Positions 8,911 through 17,068 are shown, counted from the first letter of the stretch. The stretch: 32,601 bases of DNA from Candidatus Hydrogenedentota bacterium (GCA_003552485.1 PUMX01000039.1:1-32601), one strand, 5' to 3'. Notes: generated from the letters alone by a model not told the origin. Numbers and translations: made by a program.

Positions 8911-10245
8911 TTATCCGTAGTGGTTTTGGAGCGCCGTGATGACCCTCTCCATTTGCATTCCGCGCGACCCCTTGAGAAGCAATACGTCGCCCGGCTGCGA
9001 CACTGCCGCGATGGCTTCGGCCATGGCGTCGTGGGCCTCGATATGATGACATTGCGCGTTGGCCGCTCCTTCTCCAACGGCCGTCGAGTATTCACCCCGC
9101 ACGAACAAATGATCAATGCCGAGGCGGGCTGCCTCCTCACCCACGCGGCGGTGCCATTGAACGGCCTCGCTCCCGAGCTCAAGCATGTCGCCCAATGCGG
9201 CAATACGTTTGCCATTGCCGGGCCGGTCCGCAAGCGCGCGCAATGCGGCGATTACGCTGGCGGGGTTAGCGTTATACGTGTCATCAAGCACTTCAAGCGG
9301 TCCCACTTCAAGCCGCTTGAACCGCAATGTGTTGGCGGCGGCTTCGCGCAACGGCGCCTCGAATTCAGTCACGCCGTGCCGCAAGCCAACCGCTATCGCC
9401 AAGGCGACGTTTGTAGCGTGGGCCCGGCACATCAATGGCAGCGTCAGTTCGCCCAGAGGCTCGATGTCCAGGCGCATTTGCCCGTCATCGTCGAATTCAC
9501 AGCGCCGGATCGCCACGTCGCCCGTTGATCCGAAGCGCACAATCTCGCCAGCAAACGCCTCGCCGATAGCCTCACAGCGGGGATCGTCGGCATTCACGTA
9601 GAAGACGCCATCGTTTGGCAGCCCCTCAGCGATCTCCGCCTTCGCCCGCGCTACGTCGTCCACGGTTCCAAATCCTTCGAGATGAGCCGGAGCGATCAGC
9701 GTAATGGCGCTCTCCTTGGGTTGAACCAATGCCGTCATGCGCGCGATTTCGCCGCGATGGTTGGCTCCAAGCTCAAACACGCCAATCTCTGTCGTCTCAT
9801 CAATGCTCAACAGCGATAAGGGCGTTCCGATCTCGTTGTTTAGATTGCCTTCCGTCTTCGCAACCTTGTACCTGGTGGCCAGCAGGGCCGCGATCATTTC
9901 CTTCGCGCTGGTCTTACCGCACGACCCGGTAATCGCGATGAGCGGAATCCGGCGCTGCGCCCGATGCGCCGCCGCAAACGTTTGCAACGCTTTCAGCGGA
10001 TTCGGCGTGACAAGACACGGCCCGCCAGGATGAGCCTCCCGCGCAACGGCGGCGCAGGCGCCCCGTTCGAACGCATCGCCCACAAAAGCGTTGCCATCGA
10101 ATTGCTCGCCGGACAAGGCAAAGAACACCGCGCCGGGTTTAAGCGAACGCGTGTCCGTAGAGACGTGGGAAAACACGGCATTGGAAGACGGGGGTTGCGC
10201 GCCAATCCACGCCGCCAACGTCCGCACCTCATATTCCCATCCCAT
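8911..10245 (-). CDS. murF: MurF, UDP-MurNAc-tripeptide:D-Ala-D-Ala ligase
   Basis: MurF adds D-alanyl-D-alanine to the UDP-MurNAc tripeptide, completing the pentapeptide. The 444-residue product has an N-terminal substrate domain with STDTRSLKPG (about 29-38), the ATP-binding P-loop ITGSCGKT (105-112) followed by SAKE, the EGNLNNEIGTPLSLL stretch typical of MurF, and DDTYNANPASV in the third domain. The P-loop has Cys where many MurF have Val or another small residue. The ATG at 10245 starts one base after the murE stop, so the two are probably translationally coupled. The gene ends 10 bases before mraY. Confidence 0.95.
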   Translation of the reverse strand: MGWEYEVRTLAAWIGAQPPSSNAVFSHVSTDTRSLKPGAVFFALSGEQFDGNAFVGDAFERGACAAVAREAHPGGPCLVTPNPLKALQTFAAAHRAQRRIPLIAITGSCGKTSAKEMIAALLATRYKVAKTEGNLNNEIGTPLSLLSIDETTEIGVFELGANHRGEIARMTALVQPKESAITLIAPAHLEGFGTVDDVARAKAEIAEGLPNDGVFYVNADDPRCEAIGEAFAGEIVRFGSTGDVAIRRCEFDDDGQMRLDIEPLGELTLPLMCRAHATNVALAIAVGLRHGVTEFEAPLREAAANTLRFKRLEVGPLEVLDDTYNANPASVIAALRALADRPGNGKRIAALGDMLELGSEAVQWHRRVGEEAARLGIDHLFVRGEYSTAVGEGAANAQCHHIEAHDAMAEAIAAVSQPGDVLLLKGSRGMQMERVITALQNHYG

Positions 10246-10246
10246 G

Positions 10247-11710
10247 TTATCGCGTCTCCAGCGCGGCCCGGGCTACTTCCCGGTCGTCAAAGTGAATGCG
10301 CTCTGTTCCCAGAATCTGATAATCCTCATGCCCTTTGCCGGCAATAAGCACCAAGTCGCCGGGCCGGGCCATCTCAATAGCGCTGTGAATAGCCTCCGAA
10401 CGATCAAGAATCCGCAGATAATCGGGGCCGTGTTCCTTGCCTTTTTGGCGCAAGCCAATCTCAATATCCAACAAAATGCGCTCCGGATCCTCGTTGCGGG
10501 GGTTATCTGACGTCACAATAGCGTAGTCCGCAAGATCCGCCACGACCGCGGCCATACGCGGCCGTTTACCCCGATCGCGGTCGCCGCCACAGCCAAACAC
10601 GGCGATCAACCGCCCGCCGCACACCGACCGTGCGGATTGCAACACATTGCGCAGCCCGTCCTCCGTGTGCGCGTAATCCACGATAACCTGAAACTCTTGG
10701 CCCGCATCGATATGCTCAAACCGGCCCGGGACGGCGGGAAGATCGAACAGCGCCTGCGCCATGCTATCCACGTTCAATCCCAGCCCGCCCCCCACCGTAA
10801 TCGCACACAACGCGTTGGCCACGTTGTGCGGTCCCAGCAGACTCATGTCGACGCTAGCTTTGCCCCAAGGCGTCCGCGCCTGAAAGACGGTGCGCCGCTC
10901 GTTGGCGCGCACGCTATCCGCTTGGCAATCTCCCTCGGGACCGTACGTATAACACCTTACAGGACACGCTTCCACAAATGCGTTCCAATGCGGATCCCCG
11001 CGGTTGACCACGCCAAACGCGTCCTCGCCGGCGATCCGCTCAAACAGCTTCTGCTTGGCCCGCTGGTACGCTTCCATCCCCGCGTGAAAATCAAGATGAT
11101 CCTGGGTCAAATTCGTAAACGCCGCCACGTCAAATGATATACCGGCTACCCGCTCCTGCTCCAATGCGTGGCTGCTCACTTCCATGACCACATGAGATAC
11201 GCCCGTTTCCCGCGCCTGCCGAAACAAATCCGCGAGGTCCTCGGCAAACGGCGTAGTGTGCTTGCCCGGTTCGAGCGCATCGGTGAACGCGTAGCCAAGC
11301 GTGCCAAGAACGGCCGCCCGGTGACCCGCCGCGCGCAGCAGATGGCGCAAGATCAAGGAGGTGCTCGTCTTGCCGTTGGTGCCGGTGACGCCGATCACGG
11401 TCATCGCGCTGGACGGATCACCGGCCAGGTAATGCGCGGCCAGGCCAAGCGCGCGCCGTGAATGCTCGACCGCGACATAGGGAACAGCAAGCGTTTCCGG
11501 CGGCATGGGACGCTCGCCAACCACCGCTACGGCGCCGCGTTCCACCGCGTCGGCGGCATAGTCATGGCCATCCGCGTGCGCGCCCGCCGTCGCGACAAAG
11601 AGCGCGCCGGGAGTCACCCGGCGCGAGTCCTCGGTCACGGCATTGAACTCGGCGTCGCGCCCCGGCAAATCGCCGGCGCCCGCCAGTTCAAGCAGCCGGC
11701 TCAGTTTCAT
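10247..11710 (-). CDS. murE: MurE, UDP-MurNAc-dipeptide:meso-diaminopimelate ligase
   Basis: MurE adds the third residue of the stem peptide. The 487-residue protein has the P-loop GVTGTNGKTS (107-116), the Lys expected to be carbamylated (about 219), VDYAHTEDGL (344-353), and DNPR at 402-405 followed by NEDP. DNPR is the established mark of enzymes that use meso-diaminopimelate rather than lysine, so this cell probably has DAP-type peptidoglycan. The ATG at 11710 gives the usual MKLSRLLE start and overlaps the ftsI end by 23 bases. An ATG at 11731 and a TTG at 11746 are alternatives, and no strong ribosome binding site decides between them. Confidence 0.95.
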   Translation of the reverse strand: MKLSRLLELAGAGDLPGRDAEFNAVTEDSRRVTPGALFVATAGAHADGHDYAADAVERGAVAVVGERPMPPETLAVPYVAVEHSRRALGLAAHYLAGDPSSAMTVIGVTGTNGKTSTSLILRHLLRAAGHRAAVLGTLGYAFTDALEPGKHTTPFAEDLADLFRQARETGVSHVVMEVSSHALEQERVAGISFDVAAFTNLTQDHLDFHAGMEAYQRAKQKLFERIAGEDAFGVVNRGDPHWNAFVEACPVRCYTYGPEGDCQADSVRANERRTVFQARTPWGKASVDMSLLGPHNVANALCAITVGGGLGLNVDSMAQALFDLPAVPGRFEHIDAGQEFQVIVDYAHTEDGLRNVLQSARSVCGGRLIAVFGCGGDRDRGKRPRMAAVVADLADYAIVTSDNPRNEDPERILLDIEIGLRQKGKEHGPDYLRILDRSEAIHSAIEMARPGDLVLIAGKGHEDYQILGTERIHFDDREVARAALETR

Positions 11711-13820
11711 CGTCTTGGGATTTGGGCTCATCCGCTTGGCTGCCAAATTGGAGCCGGCAGACCCTCACCTCGCTAAGCGGGGTTCCCGGCGCCGGATCTT
11801 GTTCTACGACCCAACCCGCCCCCTGCATGGCGGACTTTACGCCAAGGGAGACGAGCCGGGCGCGGGCCTGACGTTTCGTCTTGCCCGTCAAATCGGGCAA
11901 TCGCGGCCCAACAGTCATAAGATCCTCTTCCAGCTCAATGAGTTCCAGACTGTCCAGCGGCTCAAACAAGAAATCCTCGGAGTTGTCGTAGCGCGGCAAT
12001 TCGGCCTCTTCCGGCTCATCGTCGAAGGCCGCCAATTCCAAAGGCTGCTCGACCGGATCAGGCGGCGTATTAAGCAAGATCAGCGCGTCACGCACGACTT
12101 CCTTAAATACCGGCCCGCAAATGAACCCACCCCAACGCTCACGAATGCCTGGCTCTTGAACAACGATGACCGCCACCAGTTGCGGGTCGCGAATCGGAGC
12201 AAAACCCGCGAATACGGCCGTGTAGCGATCAGGATCATAACCTCGCCCATCGAGCCGCGCCATCTGCGCTGTCCCCGTCTTGCCGCCCGCACGGTAATCC
12301 TTAATGTTCGCGCGGCGTCCCGTTCCCTCGGTGACGACAAGATGACTGAGGTAACGCATCGTCTCCACAGTCTGTGCGCTGAGTATACGTTGAGGCGGCG
12401 GCGCTTGCCGCTGGTAACTAGTCTCGCCATCGCGCGAAATCGCGCGCTCAACCACATACGGCTCAACGAGGTAGCCGCCATTTGCGATGACGGCGAACGC
12501 TCGAGCCAGTTGCGGCACAGTCACCGCAATCTCCTGTCCCATAGGCAGCGAACCCATGGAATAGCGGCTCCACTGCTCCTTCGGGCGGAAGGCGCCGTTG
12601 GCCTCGCCCGGAAAATCGCGGCCGGCCCGCTGGCCAAACCCGAAACGTTCGATCCACGTCTCGAGCAGTTCCGGTCCCAGCATCGCCGCAATCTTGATGA
12701 TGGCCACATTGCTGGACTGCGCATAAGCATTCCAGAACGGCTCGACGCCAAGCGAGTAGAAGTCGCGTATGCGGTGGCCGTACGGGTTGAACGATCCGTC
12801 TTCGCAGTCGATTTCCATTTCCGGTGTAACGAAGCCGTGTTCCAGCGCAGCCGCCGCGGTCACCAGTTTGAATACCGACCCCGGCTCGAACATGTCGCCT
12901 ACTACCCGGTTACGCCGGTTCTCGGGATCCGTCTTCGTAAACTGATTGGGGTTGTACGAGGGCACGCCGGCCATGGCCAACACGGCGCCGGTATGAGCGT
13001 CCATCACCATGCCCATGGCGCGGGTGGCCTCCGCCTTCTCCACCGCCTCGGCCAGATGATGCTCGAGCAAATGCTGGATATTGACATCCAGCGTCAATTC
13101 GAGGCTATCGCCCCCTTCCGGCGCGCGTTCCTCGAGCGTCAACGAAGCCAGCAGCGTTCGCCGCGCGTCCACGCGTGAGACGCGCACGCCCGGGGTGACG
13201 TGCAACAAGCTATTGTAGCGCGCCTCGATACCCTCAGCGCCGTCCCCCTCGTGATTTACAAAACCCAACACGTGAGACGCCAGCGACCCCTGCGGATAGA
13301 ACCGGATCGGTTCATCGCGGAACCACAGGCTGCCGCGGCCCCACGCCTCCACATCGCCCAGCGCCTCCACTTGATTCTGGTCAAGCCAGGGATGCACACG
13401 CACGCCTCGCAGCTTCTGCCCCGCCTGATTACGCCGCGTCAGACGGGCATAGATGCGCTCTTCATCAATGTCCAGCGCCTGGCTGATTCGCCGCGCCTTG
13501 CGGCGTGGATCATTGATCCGGCTGGGATTCGCGTAGAGAGTGGGAAGGGATTGGTCCGTCGCCAGCAGATTCCCCGCTCGATCGTAGATGTCCCCCCGGG
13601 CCTGATGGATGGCCACCCGCCCGATATGGCGGATGTCTTCCTCGGAAAACCTCGTGTCCGGCTCGATCTGCAACTGAAGCAGCCGCAGTACGATCGCAAT
13701 AAACGCCAACACGAAGGCCCCTCGGACAAGCCGCATTCGGCTCTTTTGCTCTTCTGCCGGCGGCGGACCATAAAGCGCTTCGTAATCGTTGTTATCCTGC
13801 CAATGACCGGAGTGCGTCAC
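11688..13820 (-). CDS. ftsI: FtsI-type class B penicillin-binding protein with a C-terminal PASTA domain
   Basis: This is the septal D,D-transpeptidase that cross-links new peptidoglycan together with FtsW. The 710-residue protein has a short cytoplasmic part, one membrane anchor (about 33-50), the class B dimerisation domain starting near RGDIYDRAG (75-83), and a complete active site: SVFK with Ser315 and Lys318, SSN at 369-371, and KTG at 514-516. An acidic linker (about 586-636) leads to one PASTA-like domain (about 637-694) ending in an acidic tail. PASTA tails are best known from PBPs of Gram-positives and from some diderm lineages. The GTG start at 13820 is well supported by AAAGGAGG a few bases upstream. 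It lies 32 bases after the ftsL-like gene. Confidence 0.95.
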   Translation of the reverse strand: MTHSGHWQDNNDYEALYGPPPAEEQKSRMRLVRGAFVLAFIAIVLRLLQLQIEPDTRFSEEDIRHIGRVAIHQARGDIYDRAGNLLATDQSLPTLYANPSRINDPRRKARRISQALDIDEERIYARLTRRNQAGQKLRGVRVHPWLDQNQVEALGDVEAWGRGSLWFRDEPIRFYPQGSLASHVLGFVNHEGDGAEGIEARYNSLLHVTPGVRVSRVDARRTLLASLTLEERAPEGGDSLELTLDVNIQHLLEHHLAEAVEKAEATRAMGMVMDAHTGAVLAMAGVPSYNPNQFTKTDPENRRNRVVGDMFEPGSVFKLVTAAAALEHGFVTPEMEIDCEDGSFNPYGHRIRDFYSLGVEPFWNAYAQSSNVAIIKIAAMLGPELLETWIERFGFGQRAGRDFPGEANGAFRPKEQWSRYSMGSLPMGQEIAVTVPQLARAFAVIANGGYLVEPYVVERAISRDGETSYQRQAPPPQRILSAQTVETMRYLSHLVVTEGTGRRANIKDYRAGGKTGTAQMARLDGRGYDPDRYTAVFAGFAPIRDPQLVAVIVVQEPGIRERWGGFICGPVFKEVVRDALILLNTPPDPVEQPLELAAFDDEPEEAELPRYDNSEDFLFEPLDSLELIELEEDLMTVGPRLPDLTGKTKRQARARLVSLGVKSAMQGAGWVVEQDPAPGTPLSEVRVCRLQFGSQADEPKSQDDETEPAA

Positions 13821-13852
13821 GGCGCCCCTCCTTTAATGCCGCTGGAGGCCTT

Positions 13853-14251
13853 TTACTCCGCACTGTCGTACTCTACGCCTGAGCCGCCGTCCCGCGGTAA
13901 TCCCGCCAGTTCAATGGGGCTTTCCGGCTCGAACAGCGGCGCCGGGTCAGGAGACACCCGCACAATCTGGATCTGCTCGGCGACGGGTTCCACCAAGCCA
14001 AGATCGGGCGCCTTCGCATTGATGCGCTCCATAGCTTGCAGCCGCGCTTCTTCAGCGACTAGCCGGTCAATCTCCCGTCGCAGTTCACGCAGCTCCCGGG
14101 TCACGGTGGAGGCGGAATAGTCATTGTCCAAGCGTTGCATGCGCAACCATGTTTCCCCGAAAAGCACGCAGAAAGGAATCAATATAAACGGCAAACCGCG
14201 AATCCAACCACGCAGCCGCGGCCGCGAATGGTTCTTCGAAAAACTGGACAT
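13853..14251 (-). CDS. ftsL: FtsL-like divisome protein
   Basis: The 132-residue product has a basic N-terminus, one membrane helix (about 18-33), a charged heptad-like stretch likely to form a coiled coil (about 40-80), and a segment with RINAKAPDLGLVEPVAEQI that resembles the end of FtsL/DivIC coiled coils. FtsL proteins are bitopic and scaffold FtsW and FtsI at the division site; sequence conservation is low. Position between rsmH and ftsI is where ftsL normally lies, and this is the main evidence. The proline-rich acidic tail (about 100-132) has no obvious counterpart. The ATG at 14251 has GGAG about 8 bases upstream and follows the rsmH stop by 5 bases. Confidence 0.8.
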   Translation of the reverse strand: MSSFSKNHSRPRLRGWIRGLPFILIPFCVLFGETWLRMQRLDNDYSASTVTRELRELRREIDRLVAEEARLQAMERINAKAPDLGLVEPVAEQIQIVRVSPDPAPLFEPESPIELAGLPRDGGSGVEYDSAE

Positions 14252-14256
14252 GGCGA

Positions 14257-15192
14257 TTACTCCTCTTCCGCGCCGAGCCGTTCAGCCGCCCGCAGGCAGG
14301 CGCTCTGGGCGCGGGGATTCCGTGCGACTTCGTCCGGGCCCGCATGAACGGGCTTACGGGTCAACAGACGCACACGCGGCGGCGTACGCTCAATCACCCG
14401 CCCGTCGGGTCGCCGCCGTTCACCAGGCCGCGACGCGCGCCTCAGCACATCCTTAATAATACGGTCTTCCCCTGAGTGAAAAGCAATGCCGACGAACCGG
14501 CCGCCGGGACGCAAGCGATCAATGGCCTGCTCAACACCTCCACGCAGATGAGCAAACTCGTTGTTGACCGCGATGCGAATGGCCTGAAATACGGTGCGCG
14601 CCTCCTCGGGCACGCGGTGATGCACCCCCAACGCGTCTTGGACGCAACGCACCAGATCCGTGGTGGTTCTCAGCTCGCCAGCGCGCGCCGCTCTTCCGAT
14701 TGCGCGCGCGAGACGGCGCGCCGGGCGCACATCCCCATATTCACGAAGGAAAGCAAAGATCTCTCGGTCAGAACTGCCGGCGAGGAACGCATTTGCGGGT
14801 AGCCCTTCCGCTGGATTCATGCGCATGTCAAGGCCCCCCTCCGCTTGAAAAGAAAACCCGCGCTCGGGCGCATCGAGCTGCACGCTCGATATGCCCGCGT
14901 CAATCAGCACGCCATCTACATTACCGATTCCCAGCGTATCCAGATGGGCCGGCAGCTCGCCGTAATTCCCTTGCACGACAGTCACGTGGCCAAACCCGCG
15001 CAGCCGCTCCCGAACCATCTCGATTGCCGCAGGGTCACAATCAATCGCGATGAGACGGCCCGCGGGACCAAGCCGCTCGGCTATACGCCGGGCATGGCCT
15101 CCCGCCCCCGCCGTGGCGTCGACATAGACGCCATCCGGCTGGGGATCCAGCCATTGCAGCGCTTCGTCTGCAAGAACCGGGACGTGATCCAC
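14257..15192 (-). CDS. rsmH: RsmH, 16S rRNA (cytosine-1402-N4)-methyltransferase
   Basis: RsmH (MraW) methylates N4 of C1402 in 16S rRNA with S-adenosylmethionine. The 311-residue protein has normal length. Visible features are HVPVLADEAL at the N-terminus, the AdoMet loop DATAGAGGHA (25-34), AIDCDP, DAGISSVQLD, ERGFSFQAEGGLDMRMN, FQAIRIAVNNEF, and a C-terminal FHSGEDR, which differs from the common FHSLEDR by one residue. The start is a GTG at 15192, 5 bases after the STAS gene stop, with AAGGAAG inside the end of that gene. The gene occupies its usual dcw position, except that a STAS gene separates it from mraZ. Confidence 0.96.
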   Translation of the reverse strand: MDHVPVLADEALQWLDPQPDGVYVDATAGAGGHARRIAERLGPAGRLIAIDCDPAAIEMVRERLRGFGHVTVVQGNYGELPAHLDTLGIGNVDGVLIDAGISSVQLDAPERGFSFQAEGGLDMRMNPAEGLPANAFLAGSSDREIFAFLREYGDVRPARRLARAIGRAARAGELRTTTDLVRCVQDALGVHHRVPEEARTVFQAIRIAVNNEFAHLRGGVEQAIDRLRPGGRFVGIAFHSGEDRIIKDVLRRASRPGERRRPDGRVIERTPPRVRLLTRKPVHAGPDEVARNPRAQSACLRAAERLGAEEE

Positions 15193-15197
15193 GCGGA

Positions 15198-15542
15198 CTA
15201 GGCGGCTTCCTTGAAGACGCCGAGGGCCTGGCCCTCTGAATCAAAAATGTCGAACAACCCCGTAACGCCAACCATCCGAAACAGGCGCTCGATATACAGG
15301 TTGATCCCCACCAGTTTGATGTCTCCATGATGCGCGCGTATCTTGCGCAGCCGCTCGACGATGACGCCCAGTCCCATGTAACTCACGAAACGCACATCGC
15401 TGAAATTCATCACCAACTTGACTCGTTTGGCGTTCAGGCATTCAACAAAAGCTTCGCGCAGCTCATCGATAGCGTCTTCATTGATATCCCCGGACAGACG
15501 CAGAACGGTCACGCTTCCCACATCACTCCGCTCGATTTTCAT
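15198..15542 (-). CDS. STAS-domain protein (anti-sigma-factor-antagonist type) inside the dcw cluster
   Basis: The 114-residue protein is a single STAS domain of the SpoIIAA/RsbV kind. It has the N-terminal strand VTVLRLSGDI (11-20), a helix, the strand KLVMNFSDVRFVSYMGLGVI (42-61), and a C-terminal LYIERLFRMVGVTGLFDIF (82-100) like the usual partner-binding end. In classical members the loop before GLGV reads DSS and its first Ser is phosphorylated by an anti-sigma kinase. Here the aligned residues are S54, Y55 and M56, so that Ser is absent. The ATG at 15542 has GGAGG 8 bases upstream and overlaps mraZ by 20 bases, so it is co-translated with the cluster. A role in division or envelope control is inference from position only. 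No sigma factor or kinase gene lies nearby. Confidence 0.9.
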   Translation of the reverse strand: MKIERSDVGSVTVLRLSGDINEDAIDELREAFVECLNAKRVKLVMNFSDVRFVSYMGLGVIVERLRKIRAHHGDIKLVGINLYIERLFRMVGVTGLFDIFDSEGQALGVFKEAA

Positions 15543-16020
15543 TCTCGATTCCTCCTTCCGCCGTTGCGGCAACCCGCTCCTCTTGTCCCATGAACAGTTG
15601 CGTGGCCATATCCTTGTACGCCGCCTCGTTCTGTTCCTGGAACGCGCGCCAGTGCTCCTTGCTCCATATCTCAAGGTGATCGTCCACCCCGAGCAGTACC
15701 GCCTCTTTTTCAAGGCCCGCAAATTCTCGTAAGTGGGTGGGTATGTGCATCCGCCCTTGCGCATCAGGCTTGGCTTCGGCCACACTACCAAAAAACATAC
15801 GGCGAAAATCCAGAGCCTTCGCGTTCATTGATGAGTATTTTGCGGCTTGGGCGCGGATTTTCTGCCATTCCTCATGGTGGAATAGGAAGATGCTGCGATC
15901 AAAACCGCGAGTCATATACCAGACGGCATGGCCGAGCACGTTCATCGTCTCCCGGAAACGCCGGGGCATGATGATGCGGCCCTTCTCGTCCAAGCTGGTT
16001 GAATACTCGCCGAAGTACAC
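15523..16020 (-). CDS. mraZ: MraZ, transcriptional regulator of the dcw cluster
   Basis: MraZ proteins have two SpoVT/AbrB-like DNA-binding repeats and form ring-shaped oligomers that bind tandem repeats ahead of their own gene. Both repeats are visible in the 165-residue product: EYSTSLDEKGRIIMPRRFRE near the start and a second with DAQGRMHIPTHLREFAG followed by LLGVDDHLEIWSKEHW. The protein is slightly longer than the usual 140-150, with a polar tail ending in an acidic stretch. The GTG at 16020 was chosen because it begins VYFGEYS, as in the family, and AAGGGGGA lies upstream. The frame is open to 16164 but that part crosses the promoter and has no family match. This is the first gene of the cluster. 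Confidence 0.96.
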   Translation of the reverse strand: MYFGEYSTSLDEKGRIIMPRRFRETMNVLGHAVWYMTRGFDRSIFLFHHEEWQKIRAQAAKYSSMNAKALDFRRMFFGSVAEAKPDAQGRMHIPTHLREFAGLEKEAVLLGVDDHLEIWSKEHWRAFQEQNEAAYKDMATQLFMGQEERVAATAEGGIENENRAE

Positions 16021-16075
16021 CGCCCGTCCCCCTTGAAACCACAGGAATGCAACGAAAATCCACTTAGCAACACCG

Positions 16076-16105
16076 AATCTACCACCACACTCCCCATAAA
16101 GGCAA
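16076..16105 (-). promoter_or_regulatory. Possible mraZ/dcw promoter with candidate MraZ boxes
   Basis: On the minus strand TTGCCT (16105-16100) and TAGATT (16081-16076) are 18 bases apart, placing transcription start about 50 bases before mraZ. GTG/GTGG units recur near 16085, 16073 and 16063, spaced 12 and 10 bases, which is reminiscent of MraZ operators. The match is loose. Confidence 0.35.
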
Positions 16106-16403
16106 CACTGAAAATATTTACAGCAAACCTGTAGACAGGCGCTGGCCAGTAACGCACCAATCATGCGTGCAACGGCTCACCACAACATGTTGGGTCTTTC
16201 GGCGGGTTTTTGCGCAACAAGGACAAAATATTGTTGTGAAAATATCGTGTATTTGACTAATACCGTATCGAGGCCGCATACGAATCACGCCAATCACATC
16301 AACAGAACCGGCCAGCAGTTATCCGAGCCATTCTCGATCACGCGAGTAACTTGGCCCGTTCCCAACGGTCTACAGCCCTGCGCCAAGCCGCCAATAAAAG
16401 CAC

Positions 16404-16432
16404 TTGACAGAATCGCCGGCTCGTGCCACAGT
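16404..16432 (+). promoter_or_regulatory. Possible promoter of the host-attachment-family gene
   Basis: A perfect TTGACA (16404-16409) is followed after 17 bases by CACAGT (16427-16432), a poor -10 match. It is the best candidate upstream of the gene starting at 16557. Confidence 0.3.
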
Positions 16433-16556
16433 GATGGTTGTAGGGTAGGCGTGATGCGAAACAAGGGAATTTGAAAGCAGCGGAGTAGAAAGGAGGTTGC
16501 AGAGCGAGAACCGCAACACAGTCCAGGCGTTTGGCCCAACACGAAAGGTCCAGACT

Positions 16557-17000
16557 ATGGCGAAAACATGGTACCTGGTCGCAAACGCTAGCACGGCGCG
16601 CCTCTACTCGAAAGAGGCTGGCGCGAAGAATCTTGTCCAGCTACAGCAGTTTGTCCACCCGGAAAGCCGTGAGACACGCAGGGAACTCAAGCGGGACCGT
16701 CCGGGGCTGCACCAGAGCGGAACAGGCGCCCAAGGCTCCTTCGTCGAACCTTCTGATCCCAAAAAGAATGAAGCGGACCGCTTTGCGCGCGAACTCTCCC
16801 AGAAGCTTCGTTCGGCCAAGACCCACGGCGACTTCGAACGGCTTGTGGTTGTGGCCCCATCCACTTTTGGACGCTATCTAACCAAGCACTTGGGAAACCT
16901 GATGAGTGACGCCGAAACCGCCATCATCGATAAGGACTACACGAGATTCGATGGCAAACGCTTGGCGGAACGGCTCGAGCGGCACATTGTGTTGAAATAG
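16557..17000 (+). CDS. Host attachment family protein (PF10116-like)
   Basis: The 147-residue soluble protein resembles the small family annotated as protein required for attachment to host cells. It starts with a strand WYLVANASTARLYS (5-18), has a charged variable middle (about 35-70), a conserved-looking helix NEADRFARELSQKL (71-84), the strand FERLVVVAPSTFGRYL (93-108), and a C-terminal helix. The family name comes from a plant-associated bacterium; the biochemical function is unknown and a fold related to release-factor-like domains has been suggested for such proteins. The ATG at 16557 is preferred over an upstream TTG at 16497, because AAAGG lies 8 bases ahead and the family motif begins here. 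It is a single gene, convergent with the large GH13 gene. Confidence 0.8.
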   Translation: MAKTWYLVANASTARLYSKEAGAKNLVQLQQFVHPESRETRRELKRDRPGLHQSGTGAQGSFVEPSDPKKNEADRFARELSQKLRSAKTHGDFERLVVVAPSTFGRYLTKHLGNLMSDAETAIIDKDYTRFDGKRLAERLERHIVLK

Positions 17001-17024
17001 GAAAAATTGGGGGAAAGCAACTCC

Positions 17025-17061
17025 GGCCGGACCCGTCGGACCGCGCTTGGCGGGTCCGGCC
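17025..17061. terminator. Bidirectional stem-loop between convergent genes
   Basis: A perfect 11-bp inverted repeat, GGCCGGACCCG (17025-17035) and CGGGTCCGGCC (17051-17061), encloses a 15-base loop. It sits between the stops of the host-attachment gene and the GH13 gene. No T run follows on either strand, so it may act as a transcript barrier or mRNA-end stabiliser rather than a classical terminator. Confidence 0.6.
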
Positions 17062-17068
17062 AAATGCG

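Larger units (their letters stand above)
16021..16556. other. Divergent intergenic region between mraZ and the host-attachment gene
   Basis: This stretch of more than 500 bases separates two divergent genes and is more AT-rich in its middle (about 16225-16280) than its surroundings. It holds the candidate mraZ promoter at one end and a TTGACA-containing promoter candidate at the other. Open frames exist on both strands (for example 16163-16474), but their predicted products have no recognisable features, so I do not call genes there. Confidence 0.6.

Noticed and set aside
8901..9233. N-terminal extension of mraY by 111 codons
   Set aside because: It overlaps murF in another frame, has Arg/Ser-rich low-similarity content, and the ATG at 8900 starts exactly at the family N-terminus.
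11643..13178. A 511-codon open frame on the plus strand opposite ftsI
   Set aside because: It lies entirely antisense to ftsI and the end of murE, both with clear domains, and its predicted product is rich in Arg and His with no recognisable fold. It is a GC-skew shadow.
16163..16474. A 103-codon open frame in the mraZ upstream region
   Set aside because: There is no ribosome binding site, no recognisable domain and no codon pattern like the neighbours; it crosses a promoter candidate.
16489..16500. A strong AAAGGAGG ribosome-binding-like sequence followed directly by TTG
   Set aside because: The TTG is immediately adjacent, with no spacing, and no start codon lies 5-9 bases downstream. The host-attachment gene start at 16557 has its own AAAGG.
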